Assembly (NCBI GenBank): GCA_041690535.1
Contig: JAWLHA010000017.1
Location: forward strand, 1-64,000
Direction of reading: 5' to 3'
DNA: 64,000 nucleotides
DNA from: JAWLHA01 sp041690535
GTDB taxonomy: Bacteria > Pseudomonadota > Gammaproteobacteria > Thiohalomonadales > Thiohalomonadaceae
This document shows, one piece after another, positions 23,558 through 32,488 of this stretch. The first letter of the stretch is position 1. Every line of letters begins with the position of its first letter. The position numbers and the translations under genes are program-made. The notes under the pieces were generated by a model, which was not told where the DNA came from, ran no database searches, and saw nothing but the letters and a program-made list of their open reading frames with translations.

Positions 23558-25681
23558 GTGTTCCTCATCAGCGATCTCTGTGCGATCCTCGAGAAGTACC
23601 TCGAGCCCGACCAGGTCGCGGAGGTATACCGGGCCTATCTGTTCGGGGCCGAGGCCCATGAGGGCCAGCGCCGCCTGAGCGGCGAGCCCTACATCTATCA
23701 CCCCCTGGCCGTCGCCCGCATCCTGGCCGAGATGCGGATGGACCACAAGAGCCTGGCCGCGGCCATCCTCCACGACGTCATCGAAGACACCGCCACTGCC
23801 AAGGAGACTCTCGCCGCGGAGTTCGGCGAAGAGGTGGCGGACCTGGTGGACGGGGTCAGCAAGCTCACCCACATCGAATTCGAAACCAAGGCCGAGGCCC
23901 AGGCGGAGAACTTCCGCAAGATGATGCTCGCCATGGTGCGGGACATCCGGGTCATTCTCATCAAGCTGGCCGACCGGCTGCACAACATGCGCACCTTGGG
24001 CGTCATGCGCCCGGACAAGCGCCGCCGCATCGCCCGGGAAACCCTCGAGACCTACGCCCCCATCGCCAGCCGCCTGGGCATCAACAGCGTCCGCCTGGAG
24101 CTGGAGGACCTCGGCTTCGCCGCCTACTATCCCATGCGCTACCGGGTGCTTGAGGCGGCGCTGAAGAAGGTCCGAGGCAACCGCAAGGAAGTGGTTGAGA
24201 AGATGCAGAATGCGATGCAGGAGCGTCTGCGCCAGGAGGCGATGGGGGGGCAGGTCTACGGGCGCGAGAAACACCTCTACAGCATCTACCGGAAGATGCG
24301 CTCCAAGCGAGTGCCGTTCAGTGAAGTCATGGACGTGTTCGGCTTTCGCATCGTCGTGGACAACGTGGACAGCTGCTACCGAGTGCTCGGGGCGGTGCAC
24401 AACCTCTACAAGCCCATGCCGGGCCGCTTCAAGGACTACATCGCCATTCCCAAGGCCAATGGTTATCAGTCCCTGCACACCGCCCTGCTGAGCCCCTACG
24501 GCTTCCCCATCGAGGTACAGATCCGCACCGAGGACATGGACAAGGTGGCCGAGGCGGGGATCGCCGCCCACTGGCTCTACAAGAACAAGGAAGGGGGGGC
24601 GAGCATTGCCCACACAAGGGCGCGGGAGTGGCTGCGCAACCTGCTGGAGATGCAGAAGAACGCCGGCGACTCCTTGGAGTTTCTCGAACACGTGAAGGTG
24701 GACCTGTTCCCCGACGAGGTCTATGTCTTCACCCCCCGGGGGGAGATCATGGCCCTGCCCCGCGGCGCCACCCCGGTGGACTTCGCCTACGCAGTGCATA
24801 CCGACGTGGGCAATGCCTGCGTCGCCACCAAGGTGGAGCGGCGCCTGGTGCCACTGCACACGCCGCTGCACAACGGCCAGACCGTCCAGATCATCACCGC
24901 CCCGGGCGCCCGCCCGAATCCGGCCTGGCTCAACTTCGTGGTGACCGGCAAGGCGCGCTCCAACATCCGCCATTTCCTCAAGAACCTGAAGCGGGACGAG
25001 TCGGTCAACCTGGGTCGGCGCATGCTGGAGAAGGCGCTGCTGGAGCACTCCATGACCCTGAGCAGCCTGCCGCCGGAGCGGCTCCAAGCCCTGCTGGACC
25101 GCTACAAGTTGGCCGATCAGGAAGACCTCCTGGAGGAGATCGGCCTCGGCAACCGCATGGCCACGCTGGTAGCCGGCGCCCTCTCCCGTGAAGACCACCC
25201 CTCGGCGGAGCCGGGCCGGGAGGAGGGTAACCTCGCCGTGCCGCTGTTCATCAAGGGCACCGAGGGCAACGTGGTGAGTTTCGCCAAGTGCTGCCGCCCC
25301 ATTCCCGGGGACCCCATCCTCGGTTTTCTCAGCGCCGGGCGAGGGATCGTGGTGCACAACCACAACTGCAAGAACGTCTCTGAGTTCCGTAAACGGCCGG
25401 AGCGCTGGATCAATGTGGAGTGGGAAGAGGGGGTCCAGGGGGAGTTCCCGGTGGATCTACGGGTGGAGGTTGCCAATCAGCGAGGGGTGTTGGCCACCGT
25501 CGCTGCCGCCATCGCCGAGACCAACGCCAACATCGACAACGTCAGCCTCGAGGATCGCGACGGGGTGCACACCGCCATCAACCTCACGGTGTCGGTGCGC
25601 AACCGTCAGCACCTCGCCCGCATTATCCGCCACCTGCGCACCATCGAGCAGGTGGTGCGCATCGCCCGCACCCGGGGCTGA
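23558..25681 (+). CDS. spoT: Bifunctional (p)ppGpp synthase/hydrolase SpoT
   Basis: A 707-residue enzyme of the stringent response. An HD hydrolase domain (A-I-L-H-D-V-I-E-D-T) occupies about residues 25-180. The synthase domain (Y-Q-S-L-H-T-A-L, then V-Q-I-R-T-E-D-M) spans 230-350, TGS lies near 385-445, and a zinc-finger-like segment with C-C-R-P-I-P-G-D plus an ACT domain closes the protein. Hydrolase motifs are intact, and R-I-V-V-D-N-V-D-S-C-Y-R suggests weak or conditional synthesis. The start codon is GTG at 23558. It is last gene of the gmk-rpoZ-spoT run. Confidence 0.95.
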   Translation: MFLISDLCAILEKYLEPDQVAEVYRAYLFGAEAHEGQRRLSGEPYIYHPLAVARILAEMRMDHKSLAAAILHDVIEDTATAKETLAAEFGEEVADLVDGVSKLTHIEFETKAEAQAENFRKMMLAMVRDIRVILIKLADRLHNMRTLGVMRPDKRRRIARETLETYAPIASRLGINSVRLELEDLGFAAYYPMRYRVLEAALKKVRGNRKEVVEKMQNAMQERLRQEAMGGQVYGREKHLYSIYRKMRSKRVPFSEVMDVFGFRIVVDNVDSCYRVLGAVHNLYKPMPGRFKDYIAIPKANGYQSLHTALLSPYGFPIEVQIRTEDMDKVAEAGIAAHWLYKNKEGGASIAHTRAREWLRNLLEMQKNAGDSLEFLEHVKVDLFPDEVYVFTPRGEIMALPRGATPVDFAYAVHTDVGNACVATKVERRLVPLHTPLHNGQTVQIITAPGARPNPAWLNFVVTGKARSNIRHFLKNLKRDESVNLGRRMLEKALLEHSMTLSSLPPERLQALLDRYKLADQEDLLEEIGLGNRMATLVAGALSREDHPSAEPGREEGNLAVPLFIKGTEGNVVSFAKCCRPIPGDPILGFLSAGRGIVVHNHNCKNVSEFRKRPERWINVEWEEGVQGEFPVDLRVEVANQRGVLATVAAAIAETNANIDNVSLEDRDGVHTAINLTVSVRNRQHLARIIRHLRTIEQVVRIARTRG

Positions 25682-25749
25682 GAGGCCCCCCCTCTGTAGC
25701 GCAGCGGATGCCGGGCGGCCAGGTCCGCCTGCAGGCGCAGGTCAGCGTC

Positions 25750-25785
25750 CTCCCCGGTCCGCCTTCACGCGGAGGCGGACCGGGT
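25750..25785 (+). terminator. Stem-loop after spoT
   Basis: CCGGTCCGCCT, loop TCACGC and GGAGGCGGACCGG form a GC-rich stem of about 11 pairs, 70 bases after the spoT stop. There is no T-run, so it could be a transcript-stabilising hairpin rather than an intrinsic terminator. Confidence 0.45.
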
Positions 25786-25806
25786 GGGCAACTTCAAGGT
25801 TTTAGT

Positions 25807-26391
25807 TTAGAACTCCATGTACATCTTCTGCCTGTCCAGGGAGTAGCCCCAAGGCAGGCCGGCATTCTTCCAGCCGTTTACCATGCGGTGGCCTTTTTCA
25901 GGGCCGTCCTTCGCCTTGTCGCCCTCGAAGCCGTCCACCACGCTGTAGACGTTCTTGTACCCGGATTGGGCCAGCAGGTTGGCGGCCTTGGCGCTGCGCG
26001 ACCCGGAGCGGCACATGAGCACGATGGGGCTCTCTTTGGACAGCCCCTTCTTCTTCAGCTGCGCTTCGATCGCGAGCAGGAACCCGCTGTTGACCGCCTT
26101 GCCGAAGTTCTTCTTCTTCTCATCCCACTCGGCAACGTTGTTGAACATGTAGGGGATGTTGGCGTCCACCAGATCGGTCATCCCGACGAACTCCACCTCG
26201 GGACGGGTACGCACGTCCACGAACAGCACCGTCGCGGGGTCCCCGGTGACCATCTGATGAGCCTCCGGGGCGCTGAGGTAAAGCCCCTGGGGCGTGCGCT
26301 TTTTCTCCGAAACGGAGGCGGCATCGACGGCAAAGGCGCCCTGCGCCATCAACAGCAGGGCGGTGAGCCAAAGCATTTCCTTCTTCTTCAT
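25807..26391 (-). CDS. Exported rhodanese-domain protein
   Basis: A 194-residue periplasmic protein with signal peptide MKKKEMLWLTALLLMAQGAF cleaved near A-V-D-A. The rhodanese fold follows: L-F-V-D-V-R-T-R-P-E near residues 50-60 and catalytic loop V-L-M-C-R-S-G-S-R-S-A-K-A (active Cys about residue 131). It can transfer sulfane sulfur. An extra C-terminal stretch includes W-K-N-A-G-L-P-W-G-Y. It is a single gene convergent with spoT. In this sulfur oxidiser a role in periplasmic sulfur handling is likely but unproven. Confidence 0.85.
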   Translation of the reverse strand: MKKKEMLWLTALLLMAQGAFAVDAASVSEKKRTPQGLYLSAPEAHQMVTGDPATVLFVDVRTRPEVEFVGMTDLVDANIPYMFNNVAEWDEKKKNFGKAVNSGFLLAIEAQLKKKGLSKESPIVLMCRSGSRSAKAANLLAQSGYKNVYSVVDGFEGDKAKDGPEKGHRMVNGWKNAGLPWGYSLDRQKMYMEF

Positions 26392-26771
26392 TCTTCTCTC
26401 CCAAGATCTTCAGTTGCGGATCCGTTGCGAGGAACGGCCCGGCATTATCGGTCAGAGTTTTTCTGGATTGACACGGCCTCTTGCCGAAACCGTGAAAGGC
26501 CTCCCACTTCTGTCGAGGTGGGTCGTGGCCGGTCGAAATTGTGTAACAGGGGATCGCCATAATAATCCCGTGCTTTTTGCCAGGCCGCGGTCGCCACACC
26601 ACGGCAGTGTCGTGATGCCTTTGGCCCCTGTTTCGGCGGGTTGCTTGGCGCCGTAACCGGTTCAAGCAGGCGACAGAATCCTGCTGCGCCAGCGGAGGAA
26701 ACTCCGTAGAATCGCGGACACACTGGGGCCGAGCCGCCCCGCCAGGGACATCCAACCATCAAGGAGTCGAT
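26392..26771. other. Divergent intergenic region
   Basis: A 380-base gap between the rhodanese gene and a small exported protein gene. It contains a hyphenated repeat GGCCTCCCACTTCTGTCGAG then GTGGGTCGTGGCC. No gene or known repeat is visible; it presumably holds both promoters. Confidence 0.35.
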
Positions 26772-27092
26772 ATGCGTCGCGCGTTGCTCTCTTCCTTCCT
26801 TCTGCTCGGCAGCACCAGCGGCATTGCCGCGACCACACCGCCCTATACCGCCGAGCAGTTCGCGGTGCTCACCAGCGAGCTCATGTGCCTGAGCACCCAT
26901 CCGACCATCTCGGAGGAGGAGGCGCTCGCCAAGATGCAGGAGAAGGCGCGCGCCCTCGGCCTGGAGAAGTTCGAGATCTCGGCGCTCGAGCGGGCTGCGG
27001 CTCACTACCAGAAAGATCCCTCCTTCGCGAAGGTGCACCAAAAAAAGATGGAGCGCCGGGTCGATGACTGCATAAAGCAGCATCCGCGATAG
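26772..27092 (+). CDS. Small exported helical protein
   Basis: A 106-residue protein with a signal peptide (MRRALLSSFLLLGSTSGIAA). The mature domain is about 86 residues, helical, and carries two cysteines (M-C-L-S-T-H near 38 and V-D-D-C-I-K near 100) that could pair. A ribosome site AAGGAGTCGAT precedes the ATG. The family is not recognised, and no neighbour lies on the same strand close enough to imply a role. Confidence 0.55.
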   Translation: MRRALLSSFLLLGSTSGIAATTPPYTAEQFAVLTSELMCLSTHPTISEEEALAKMQEKARALGLEKFEISALERAAAHYQKDPSFAKVHQKKMERRVDDCIKQHPR

Positions 27093-27221
27093 GCACCGCC
27101 CGCGCGTCGAGACGCGGCATGAGGCGGCAGCCGGGGAACACTGCAGGAGACGCAGCCCGCTCAGTGATTGACCCTTGACCCACTGGCGGATATAAACACG
27201 AAGCAGTGCAAGGGGCTCGCC

Positions 27222-27836
27222 ATGCCAGACGTGTGTGCCTGCTGTCCCGGTTGCTCGGCCCGCTATGCGGTTCCTGAGCGCTATCTCGGTCGAACGGTGG
27301 ATTGTCGCCACTGTGGGCAGTCGTTTGTCCTCGCGGCTGCCGGTTCGCCCGCTGCCACAAACACGTCCACGCGCCTTCACCAGGACGAACCCCACCCTTC
27401 TCCTGGGGCGGCTGGCGCTCCGCTTCGCCCTTCTCGAACAGGAGCGGCTTGAACAGGCGCTGAGCCGCCGAGAGAAGAGCCAGCCTTCCCGCAGGAGGGC
27501 CTCCCCGGCCTGGACGTCTACGGCACGGACATTCCCCCACCCCAGGGGCGCGACGTTCCCTTGGTGGCGGGCGTGGGCATCGCCGATGATCGACTCTCCA
27601 TCGGAGAGCAGGCCCAAGTACAGGACCGGGCGATGGTTGAGCTACGCAATGTACGGCAGGCTCTTGCCGCCGCCCAGCGCGCCGGCGTTGCCGCGGGTCC
27701 GGGTCTCCGGTGTGCTTTACACATCGACCGCGATCAAGCCCCCAGGCCGAAACGGTGCAGCGAGTGGCGGCACGTCTGCCTCAGGGTAAACGCATACTTA
27801 CGTCACGGCCGTGCTGTGAGCGACGTAAGTCCTTGA
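27222..27836 (+). pseudogene. Zinc-ribbon protein gene interrupted by an in-frame stop; tail inside a family-1 repeat
   Basis: The first part (27222-27452, 76 residues) starts MPDVCACCPGCSARYAV and has C-x-x-C pairs of an MJ0042-type zinc ribbon, then a Pro/Ser/Thr linker. A TGA at 27450-27452 ends it. The same frame stays open for 128 more codons, reading T-G-A-E-P-P-R-E-E-P and a helical stretch V-E-L-R-N-V-R-Q-A-L-A-A-A-Q-R-A. Its last 18 codons and stop lie in the repeat starting at 27782. It looks like a gene broken by a nonsense change, its 3' end replaced by the repeat. A genuine 76-residue protein is the alternative. Confidence 0.5.
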
Positions 27837-28048
27837 AAGCAGGTCCGCTGTGAATACGACCGACATGGACGTCGGGAGTGAAGATTATGCAGGAGCAATC
27901 ATCTTCCATCCCTGTACGCTCGACGGCCGCGGCCGCTTCGGGCATCCTGCCCTCCCGCGGCATAAGTGCCTCCTTGCACCCATCCATGCGGCCGACGACC
28001 TGCTTTCAAGGACTTACATCGCTCTTGGGTGAGTATGCGTTCACCCTG
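27782..28048. repeat. Family-1 inverted-repeat element, long form
   Basis: A 267-bp element. The outer repeats are CAGGGTAAACGCATACTTAC and its mirror at the right end. The second-level repeats are GTAAGTCCTTGAAAGCAGGT and ACCTGCTTTCAAGGACTTAC-like mirror. The core holds GAAGATTATGCAGGAGCAAT. The open frames inside (for example reverse MDGCKEALMPREG) appear only because of the repeat. Confidence 0.85.
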
Positions 28049-28122
28049 ACCGGATCCGCCGGAAGGCCGACTTTCCCCGGCGGCAGGCGTATGATGGGCC
28101 AAAGTCCCGGAGGAGAACGATC

Positions 28123-28962
28123 GTGGAGCCCATACGCGTGTTGGTGGTCGACGATGCATCCTTCATGCGTGACATGATGAGAAAGACGCTGAGGGCCGGA
28201 TTTCCCGGCTTCCGCCTGGAAGAGGCCTCCCATGGGCGTCAGGCGCAGCAGATGCTGCAGAAGACCCGCTATGACCTGGTCCTCTGCGACTGGGAAATGC
28301 CCGAGTTGAACGGTGCGGAGCTGCTCGGCTGGCTGCGCGCGGAGCCCTCCCTGGCCGAGACGCCCTTCATCATGGTCACCAGCCGCGGCGACAAGTCCCA
28401 CGTCATGCAGGCCATCGAACTGAAGGCCGACAACTATGTGGTCAAGCCCTATACGGCCGAAAAACTGATTGGCGTGGTCGGCAAGGTGGTGGGCAAGGCC
28501 AAGGGGCTGAGCATGCAGCAATTGCGCGCGCTCGGTACCGACGGCGCGAGGATGCCCGGTGGGGTCGGACTGTCCGGTGCCGTGCCCATTGCGGCGACCC
28601 TGACCAGCGCCGCCGCCCCCGCTCCAGAACAGGCGCCCGTCACGGTTCAGGTGAAGGAGAAGTTGCTCGCGCAACTCCGGTTTGCGGGCACGGCCATTCC
28701 CTGCCTGCTGAAGGCGATCGGCCGGGAGCGGGTCCAGGGGGTGATCCGGCGGGAAAGCCAGCTGCCGCCCATCCTGGATTCGGTGGTGCTCGATCTGGAG
28801 CTCAATGGCGAGGTGGCGCGCCTCAACGGCTTTGTCTGCCTGCTCGAGGCGCGGGAAGAGCGGCGTGAGACAGAGTTCGTGAACATCACGATCGCCCTGG
28901 TGGACCAGGACGATCGCGAAAAGATGGGCTTTGTGGACAAGCTCATGGGCGTGCTCGGCTGA
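28123..28962 (+). CDS. CheY-like response regulator with C-terminal unknown domain
   Basis: A 279-residue protein. Residues 1-125 form a receiver domain: V-L-V-V-D-D-A-S-F-M-R-D, phospho-Asp in L-V-L-C-D-W-E-M-P, and conserved Lys in Y-V-V-K-P-Y. An Ala/Pro linker (about 160-185) leads to a 95-residue alpha/beta domain with no recognised family; it contains R-R-E-S-Q-L-P-P-I-L-D-S-V-V-L-D-L. No DNA-binding motif is present. GTG-less ATG start after GGAGGAG. The gene is monocistronic, bordered on the left by the repeat at 27782-28048. Confidence 0.8.
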   Translation: MEPIRVLVVDDASFMRDMMRKTLRAGFPGFRLEEASHGRQAQQMLQKTRYDLVLCDWEMPELNGAELLGWLRAEPSLAETPFIMVTSRGDKSHVMQAIELKADNYVVKPYTAEKLIGVVGKVVGKAKGLSMQQLRALGTDGARMPGGVGLSGAVPIAATLTSAAAPAPEQAPVTVQVKEKLLAQLRFAGTAIPCLLKAIGRERVQGVIRRESQLPPILDSVVLDLELNGEVARLNGFVCLLEAREERRETEFVNITIALVDQDDREKMGFVDKLMGVLG

Positions 28963-29028
28963 CCGGACGCTGGACCTCCGGCGCGCGCCCACCAGGATCA
29001 CGCCCGGGCACCTGGCCGCTGATCGGGC

Positions 29029-29643
29029 TCAGCGTGCCACTTCCTGACGCAGCACGCTCTTCCACTTCCCGGGCGCCGTCCTGCGCATGTCGCTGAGATA
29101 GATCTCGTGGTGTCTGCCCACACAGCGGTAACCCTGCTCCGCGATGAATCGGTGCAGTGCTGCAACACTCGGCCCCTCCGCACTGAAGGGCCCCACGTGC
29201 AGAACCTCCGCTGCCTTGTGCGCCTCGCGAAGCTCGAAGCGGACCTCATGCAGGCGACCCAGTGACTTCTTTCCGGCGACCTCGTGCCGCGCGGCCTCCA
29301 CCATCTCGATGCTCACCACCGGGGGCTGCATGATCATCAATGTCCAGCGCCAGGCCGCGCGGTCCTCCATGAACCGGCTCATGTCGTCGGCCCACCAATC
29401 CCCCTCCAGAGGCATCACCGTGAAGTCGAGCGCCATGGGCCCCCGCTTGATGGCGAACTTGATCTGATAGGCAAGGGCAAACAGGGCCTCCACACTGGCG
29501 GCGAAAAGTTCCGAGCCCTCCGGATCGCCCTGCCCGTCCAGCATCAGGTAGTGCGAGGGCGGCACATCCACCATCACCGGCCCGCCCTTCGGCGCGGGGG
29601 AATAGACCTCCTTGTAGACCCGCTTGTAATCAATCTTCTCCAT
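29029..29643 (-). CDS. GyrI-like small-molecule-binding protein
   Basis: A 204-residue protein with the GyrI-like / AraC-effector-binding fold. P-P-S-H-Y-L-M-L-D-G-Q-G-D-P lies near residues 27-40, with the V-E-A-L-F-A-L-A-Y-Q-I-K-F helix, P-L-E-G-D-W-W and a long C-terminal half ending in E-I-Y-L-S-D-M-R-R-T, which is typical of the standalone SbmC/GyrI-like domain. It likely binds or hydrolyses an unknown small molecule. Start 29643 follows GGAG; ATG 29655 is an alternative four codons upstream. Confidence 0.75.
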   Translation of the reverse strand: MEKIDYKRVYKEVYSPAPKGGPVMVDVPPSHYLMLDGQGDPEGSELFAASVEALFALAYQIKFAIKRGPMALDFTVMPLEGDWWADDMSRFMEDRAAWRWTLMIMQPPVVSIEMVEAARHEVAGKKSLGRLHEVRFELREAHKAAEVLHVGPFSAEGPSVAALHRFIAEQGYRCVGRHHEIYLSDMRRTAPGKWKSVLRQEVAR

Positions 29644-29668
29644 CTCCTGCTCCATGTCAGTGCAGCCC

Positions 29669-29724
29669 CAGGGTGAACGCATACTTACCCCGGCATCCAT
29701 CCGCCTCCGCTTGTGTTCACCGGG
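29669..29724. repeat. Family-1 element, degenerate short copy
   Basis: CAGGGTGAACGCATACTTAC is intact on the left. The right arm is eroded to TTGTGTTCACCGGGT. It lies just upstream of the GyrI-like gene. Confidence 0.6.
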
Positions 29725-29806
29725 TGCCTGGGCAAGCACCCGGCGCGGTTCGCCGGACCGAAAGTGACCCCCGGGGGGGGCCACCCTCATCCGGCCGGGC
29801 CTTCGG

Positions 29807-30028
29807 TCAGCCCTGCGCCTTCATCATGGTCGCCTTGAAGGCGGCCTTCATGGCCACGAAGCGGGCGAACTCCTCGACATTCTCGTAGCCCATCTTGAGG
29901 GCGAACTGCGCCATGGCATCGACCAACTGCCGCGTCTCGGCGATCTCCTCGTGGCTGCGGCCACAGCCCTGGCAATGGGTGCCGTCCTGAGTGCAGTTGT
30001 TGCCGCCGCGGCAGGGGGAGAATTGCAT
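29807..30028 (-). CDS. Small cysteine-motif protein
   Basis: A 73-residue protein. The N-terminal third reads C-R-G-G-N-N-C-T-Q-D-G-T-H-C-Q-G-C-G-R, four cysteines (about residues 6, 12, 19, 22) and a histidine that could bind Zn or an Fe-S cluster. The remainder is two helices (L-V-D-A-M-A-Q-F-A-L-K-M-G-Y and A-R-F-V-A-M-K-A-A-F). The Cys spacing recalls DUF1289-like metal-binding proteins but is not a clear match. It is divergent from the metallophosphoesterase gene. Confidence 0.55.
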   Translation of the reverse strand: MQFSPCRGGNNCTQDGTHCQGCGRSHEEIAETRQLVDAMAQFALKMGYENVEEFARFVAMKAAFKATMMKAQG

Positions 30029-30173
30029 GTTGAGCCTCCAGAGTTATCACGGGTGAGATAAAGGGGCGCGATCTTACGGCTTTCGCCCGGTGGAAAAAAC
30101 GGCTCCGACTCTGGGGGCATTGGGTCCCCGCGATGGGATAGACTTTGGGGAACACCCGCTTTTTTGTGAACTC

Positions 30174-31025
30174 ATGAAGATAGCCGTCCTCTCCGACATT
30201 CACGGCAACCTCCCGGCGCTCGAGGCAGTGCTCGACGATATCGAGGCCTGGGGGCCCGATCAGGTGGTGGTCAATGGCGATTTGGTCAACCGGGGGGCCT
30301 ACAGCCTGCACTGCCTGCAACTTCTGGAGTGCAGATGGCCCCATGCCGTGTTCCTGGAGGGGAACCACGAGGCCTTTGTGGTTGCCTGTGCAGGGGCCCG
30401 GGAGGAGCCGGGCGACCCGACCTGGGATCTGCGCCGCTTCGCCGTCTGGACCGCCGACCAGCTGGGCCCCGCAGTACAGCGCCTCGCAGGCTGGCCAGGT
30501 CACCTCGATCTGGAAGATCCCGGCGGGGGCAGACTCCACATCACGCACGGCAGTCGGCTGGGCAACCGCGACGGGATCCATCCCCATACCAGCGACGACG
30601 AACTGTGGGCCAAGGTGGGGGAGCCGACGGAGCTGTTCATTACCAGCCACACCCACAAGCCGCTGATCCGCCGCCTTGACGAGACCCTGGTGATCAACGT
30701 CGGATCGGTGGGTTCACCCCTGGACGGCGACCCTCGCGCCACCTATGGACGCTTCAGCCTTCGGGCGGGGCGGTGGGAGGTCGCCATACGCCGTGTGAGC
30801 TACGACCGGGAGCGGGCCTTGCGGGACTTCGTCGAGAGCGGTTTTCTGCACGCCGGGGGCCCCCTGGCCCACCTCATGTTGGGGGAGATGCGCGAGGCCC
30901 GGCCGTTGGTCGGCCCCTGGATGCGCCGGTATCACCCGGCCGTGCTGGAGGGGCGGCTCAGCGCAGCGGCAGCGGTGGCCGCCTTCCTGCGGGAAGAGAG
31001 CTTGACCGATCTTGCCCCCCTTTAG
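30174..31025 (+). CDS. Calcineurin-like metallophosphoesterase (YfcE/MJ0936 type)
   Basis: A 283-residue phosphoesterase. Motifs are in order: I-A-V-L-S-D-I-H-G-N at residues 2-11, V-V-N-G-D-L-V-N-R-G near 38, L-E-G-N-H-E near 61, H-I-T-H-G-S near 122, and I-T-S-H-T-H-K-P near 157. These supply all metal ligands of the binuclear site. The last 70 residues are an extra helical extension. The start at 30174 begins the first strand; the open frame back to 30090 adds unrelated residues. Substrate is not predictable, most likely a phosphodiester. Confidence 0.88.
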   Translation: MKIAVLSDIHGNLPALEAVLDDIEAWGPDQVVVNGDLVNRGAYSLHCLQLLECRWPHAVFLEGNHEAFVVACAGAREEPGDPTWDLRRFAVWTADQLGPAVQRLAGWPGHLDLEDPGGGRLHITHGSRLGNRDGIHPHTSDDELWAKVGEPTELFITSHTHKPLIRRLDETLVINVGSVGSPLDGDPRATYGRFSLRAGRWEVAIRRVSYDRERALRDFVESGFLHAGGPLAHLMLGEMREARPLVGPWMRRYHPAVLEGRLSAAAAVAAFLREESLTDLAPL

Positions 31026-31221
31026 AGGAGGGGTAAGTGGATACTACCGCCTGAAGGGGGCCCAGGCCCACTGCAACCTCGAGGAAGCGCCATCCGGTCC
31101 CGCGCAGCCTGGATGAAACGAAGCGCGATCCGGGAATGCCCCAGAGCCCCCGGCTCCGCTCTGATTGGCGCGACAGGTTCGGCGTTTGGCCCCGCAGTCC
31201 GCTCCGCCCCACCCGGTACGA

Positions 31222-32256
31222 CTATTGCCAGAGGTCCACCTCGCCGCCCTCCTCGCGCAGCCGGTCGGCACGGGCCTGAACGAAGCGCTGGAAATTCGGT
31301 TGTTCGCGGTAGGCCCCCGAGGCGATGTACTCGAGCACCGATTGCACGTGGAAGCTCTTGAGGTAGGCCTCGGCCCGGAAGACTTCATCCCCCTGCTCAT
31401 CGAAGAACACCATGGTGGGGGCGTACTGCACCTTCAGCTCGCGCGCCCATTCAGCGGCCCCAAGGCGCTGCCCCCCCGGCGTAACCACCGGTGTCTTGCC
31501 CAACCGATCCAGCTGGACCACATCGAATTGGGCCATCAGCTCACGCGCGGAGTCCCGCTGCAGCACGTCGGCATGAAACTCATCACAGGCCACACACTCT
31601 TTCTGCTCGAACAACACCAGGAGCGGCCGCTGGGCCCTCACCCCCTGACGGGAGAGGTTATGGGGCGGGGCCAGGAAGAACGGCTCGTCGTGGAGAAACC
31701 CCGTCGCCGCCACCGGCGCCACGGCGTCGAGGAATTCGGCAAAGCTCACCCCCTCTTTGCCCCGCCCCGCGCCATAGTCGAGGGCGACCGAAAACTTGTG
31801 GGGTGGATAGTAGCCGTTGAGGCGAAGCACCGTCTGCCCCTGGCCATCCAGAAACAGCATGGTGGGGGTGAACATGACGTTCAGCTCCGCGGCAAACTCC
31901 TTCTCTTTCATGGCACGCCCGTCGGTGTGGATGACCTCCCGGTCCCCCCAGATGTTGATCGCCACTACGTCGTACAACCCGCGAGTCTTCTCGACAATGC
32001 TGCTCTGGCCGAAGTTGTCCTCCAGCAGCTTCGCGCAGTAGGGACAACCGTCCTGATAGAAGTAGAGCAGCAACCCCTTCTCCTGCCCCGCCGCCTCCGC
32101 CACATCTTCGGCGATGTCGAGGAATGATTCCTTGAACCAGCCCGGCGGGGGGTGATAGCCCGGATTGACGCCGCCGTCGAGCGAACCCTCCGCGGCAGGG
32201 GCAAGCAGTGGAACGGCTGCCAGGATCACGGCCAGAAACAGGCGCTTTGCGCTCAT
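31222..32256 (-). CDS. Periplasmic tandem-thioredoxin-fold protein (SoxW-like)
   Basis: A 344-residue exported protein with signal peptide MSAKRLFLAVILAAVPLLAP. Two thioredoxin domains follow. The first has Y-Q-D-G-C-P-Y-C at 68-74 and the cis-proline strand F-T-P-T-M near 129-133. The second has Q-K-E-C-V-A-C at 218-224 and Y-A-P-T-M later. The first domain is of the SoxW/thiol-reductase type; C-V-A-C in the second is unusual. It probably reduces periplasmic thiol-disulfide bonds, perhaps in sulfur metabolism. It is not next to sox genes here. Confidence 0.8.
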   Translation of the reverse strand: MSAKRLFLAVILAAVPLLAPAAEGSLDGGVNPGYHPPPGWFKESFLDIAEDVAEAAGQEKGLLLYFYQDGCPYCAKLLEDNFGQSSIVEKTRGLYDVVAINIWGDREVIHTDGRAMKEKEFAAELNVMFTPTMLFLDGQGQTVLRLNGYYPPHKFSVALDYGAGRGKEGVSFAEFLDAVAPVAATGFLHDEPFFLAPPHNLSRQGVRAQRPLLVLFEQKECVACDEFHADVLQRDSARELMAQFDVVQLDRLGKTPVVTPGGQRLGAAEWARELKVQYAPTMVFFDEQGDEVFRAEAYLKSFHVQSVLEYIASGAYREQPNFQRFVQARADRLREEGGEVDLWQ

Positions 32257-32364
32257 GGTTATTCTCCTCCTTTCGATGGGCGGTGCGTTGGTCTGATTTT
32301 ATTGCGGCACCTCCACCAATACTGAACAACGGGACCGGGTTCGGCAAGCGGCATACACCTGGAG

Positions 32365-32439
32365 CAGGGTAAACGCATACTCACGTCGCGGCCGTGCTGT
32401 GAGCGATGTAAGTCCTTGGGGAAGTAGGCGTTTACCCTG
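32365..32439. repeat. Family-1 inverted-repeat element, intermediate form
   Basis: A 75-bp copy with CAGGGTAAACGCATACTCAC, inner CGATGTAAGTCCTTGGGGAA and GGCGTTTACCCTG. It keeps part of the second-level repeat but lacks the long core. A family-2-like scrap (GGAGTACCGAGCAGATGAGC) follows at 32445. Confidence 0.8.
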
Positions 32440-32488
32440 CACCTGGAGTACCGAGCAGATGAGCCGACCCGTTTCGACCGGCGGAGAC

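Noticed and set aside
27450..27452. Selenocysteine at the in-frame TGA
   Set aside because: The position is in a low-complexity linker, no redox motif surrounds it, and no selenocysteine insertion hairpin could be identified.
27782..28048. Small protein with MDGCKEALMP in the long family-1 repeat
   Set aside because: The reading frame exists only through the repeat core and is broken or altered in other copies.
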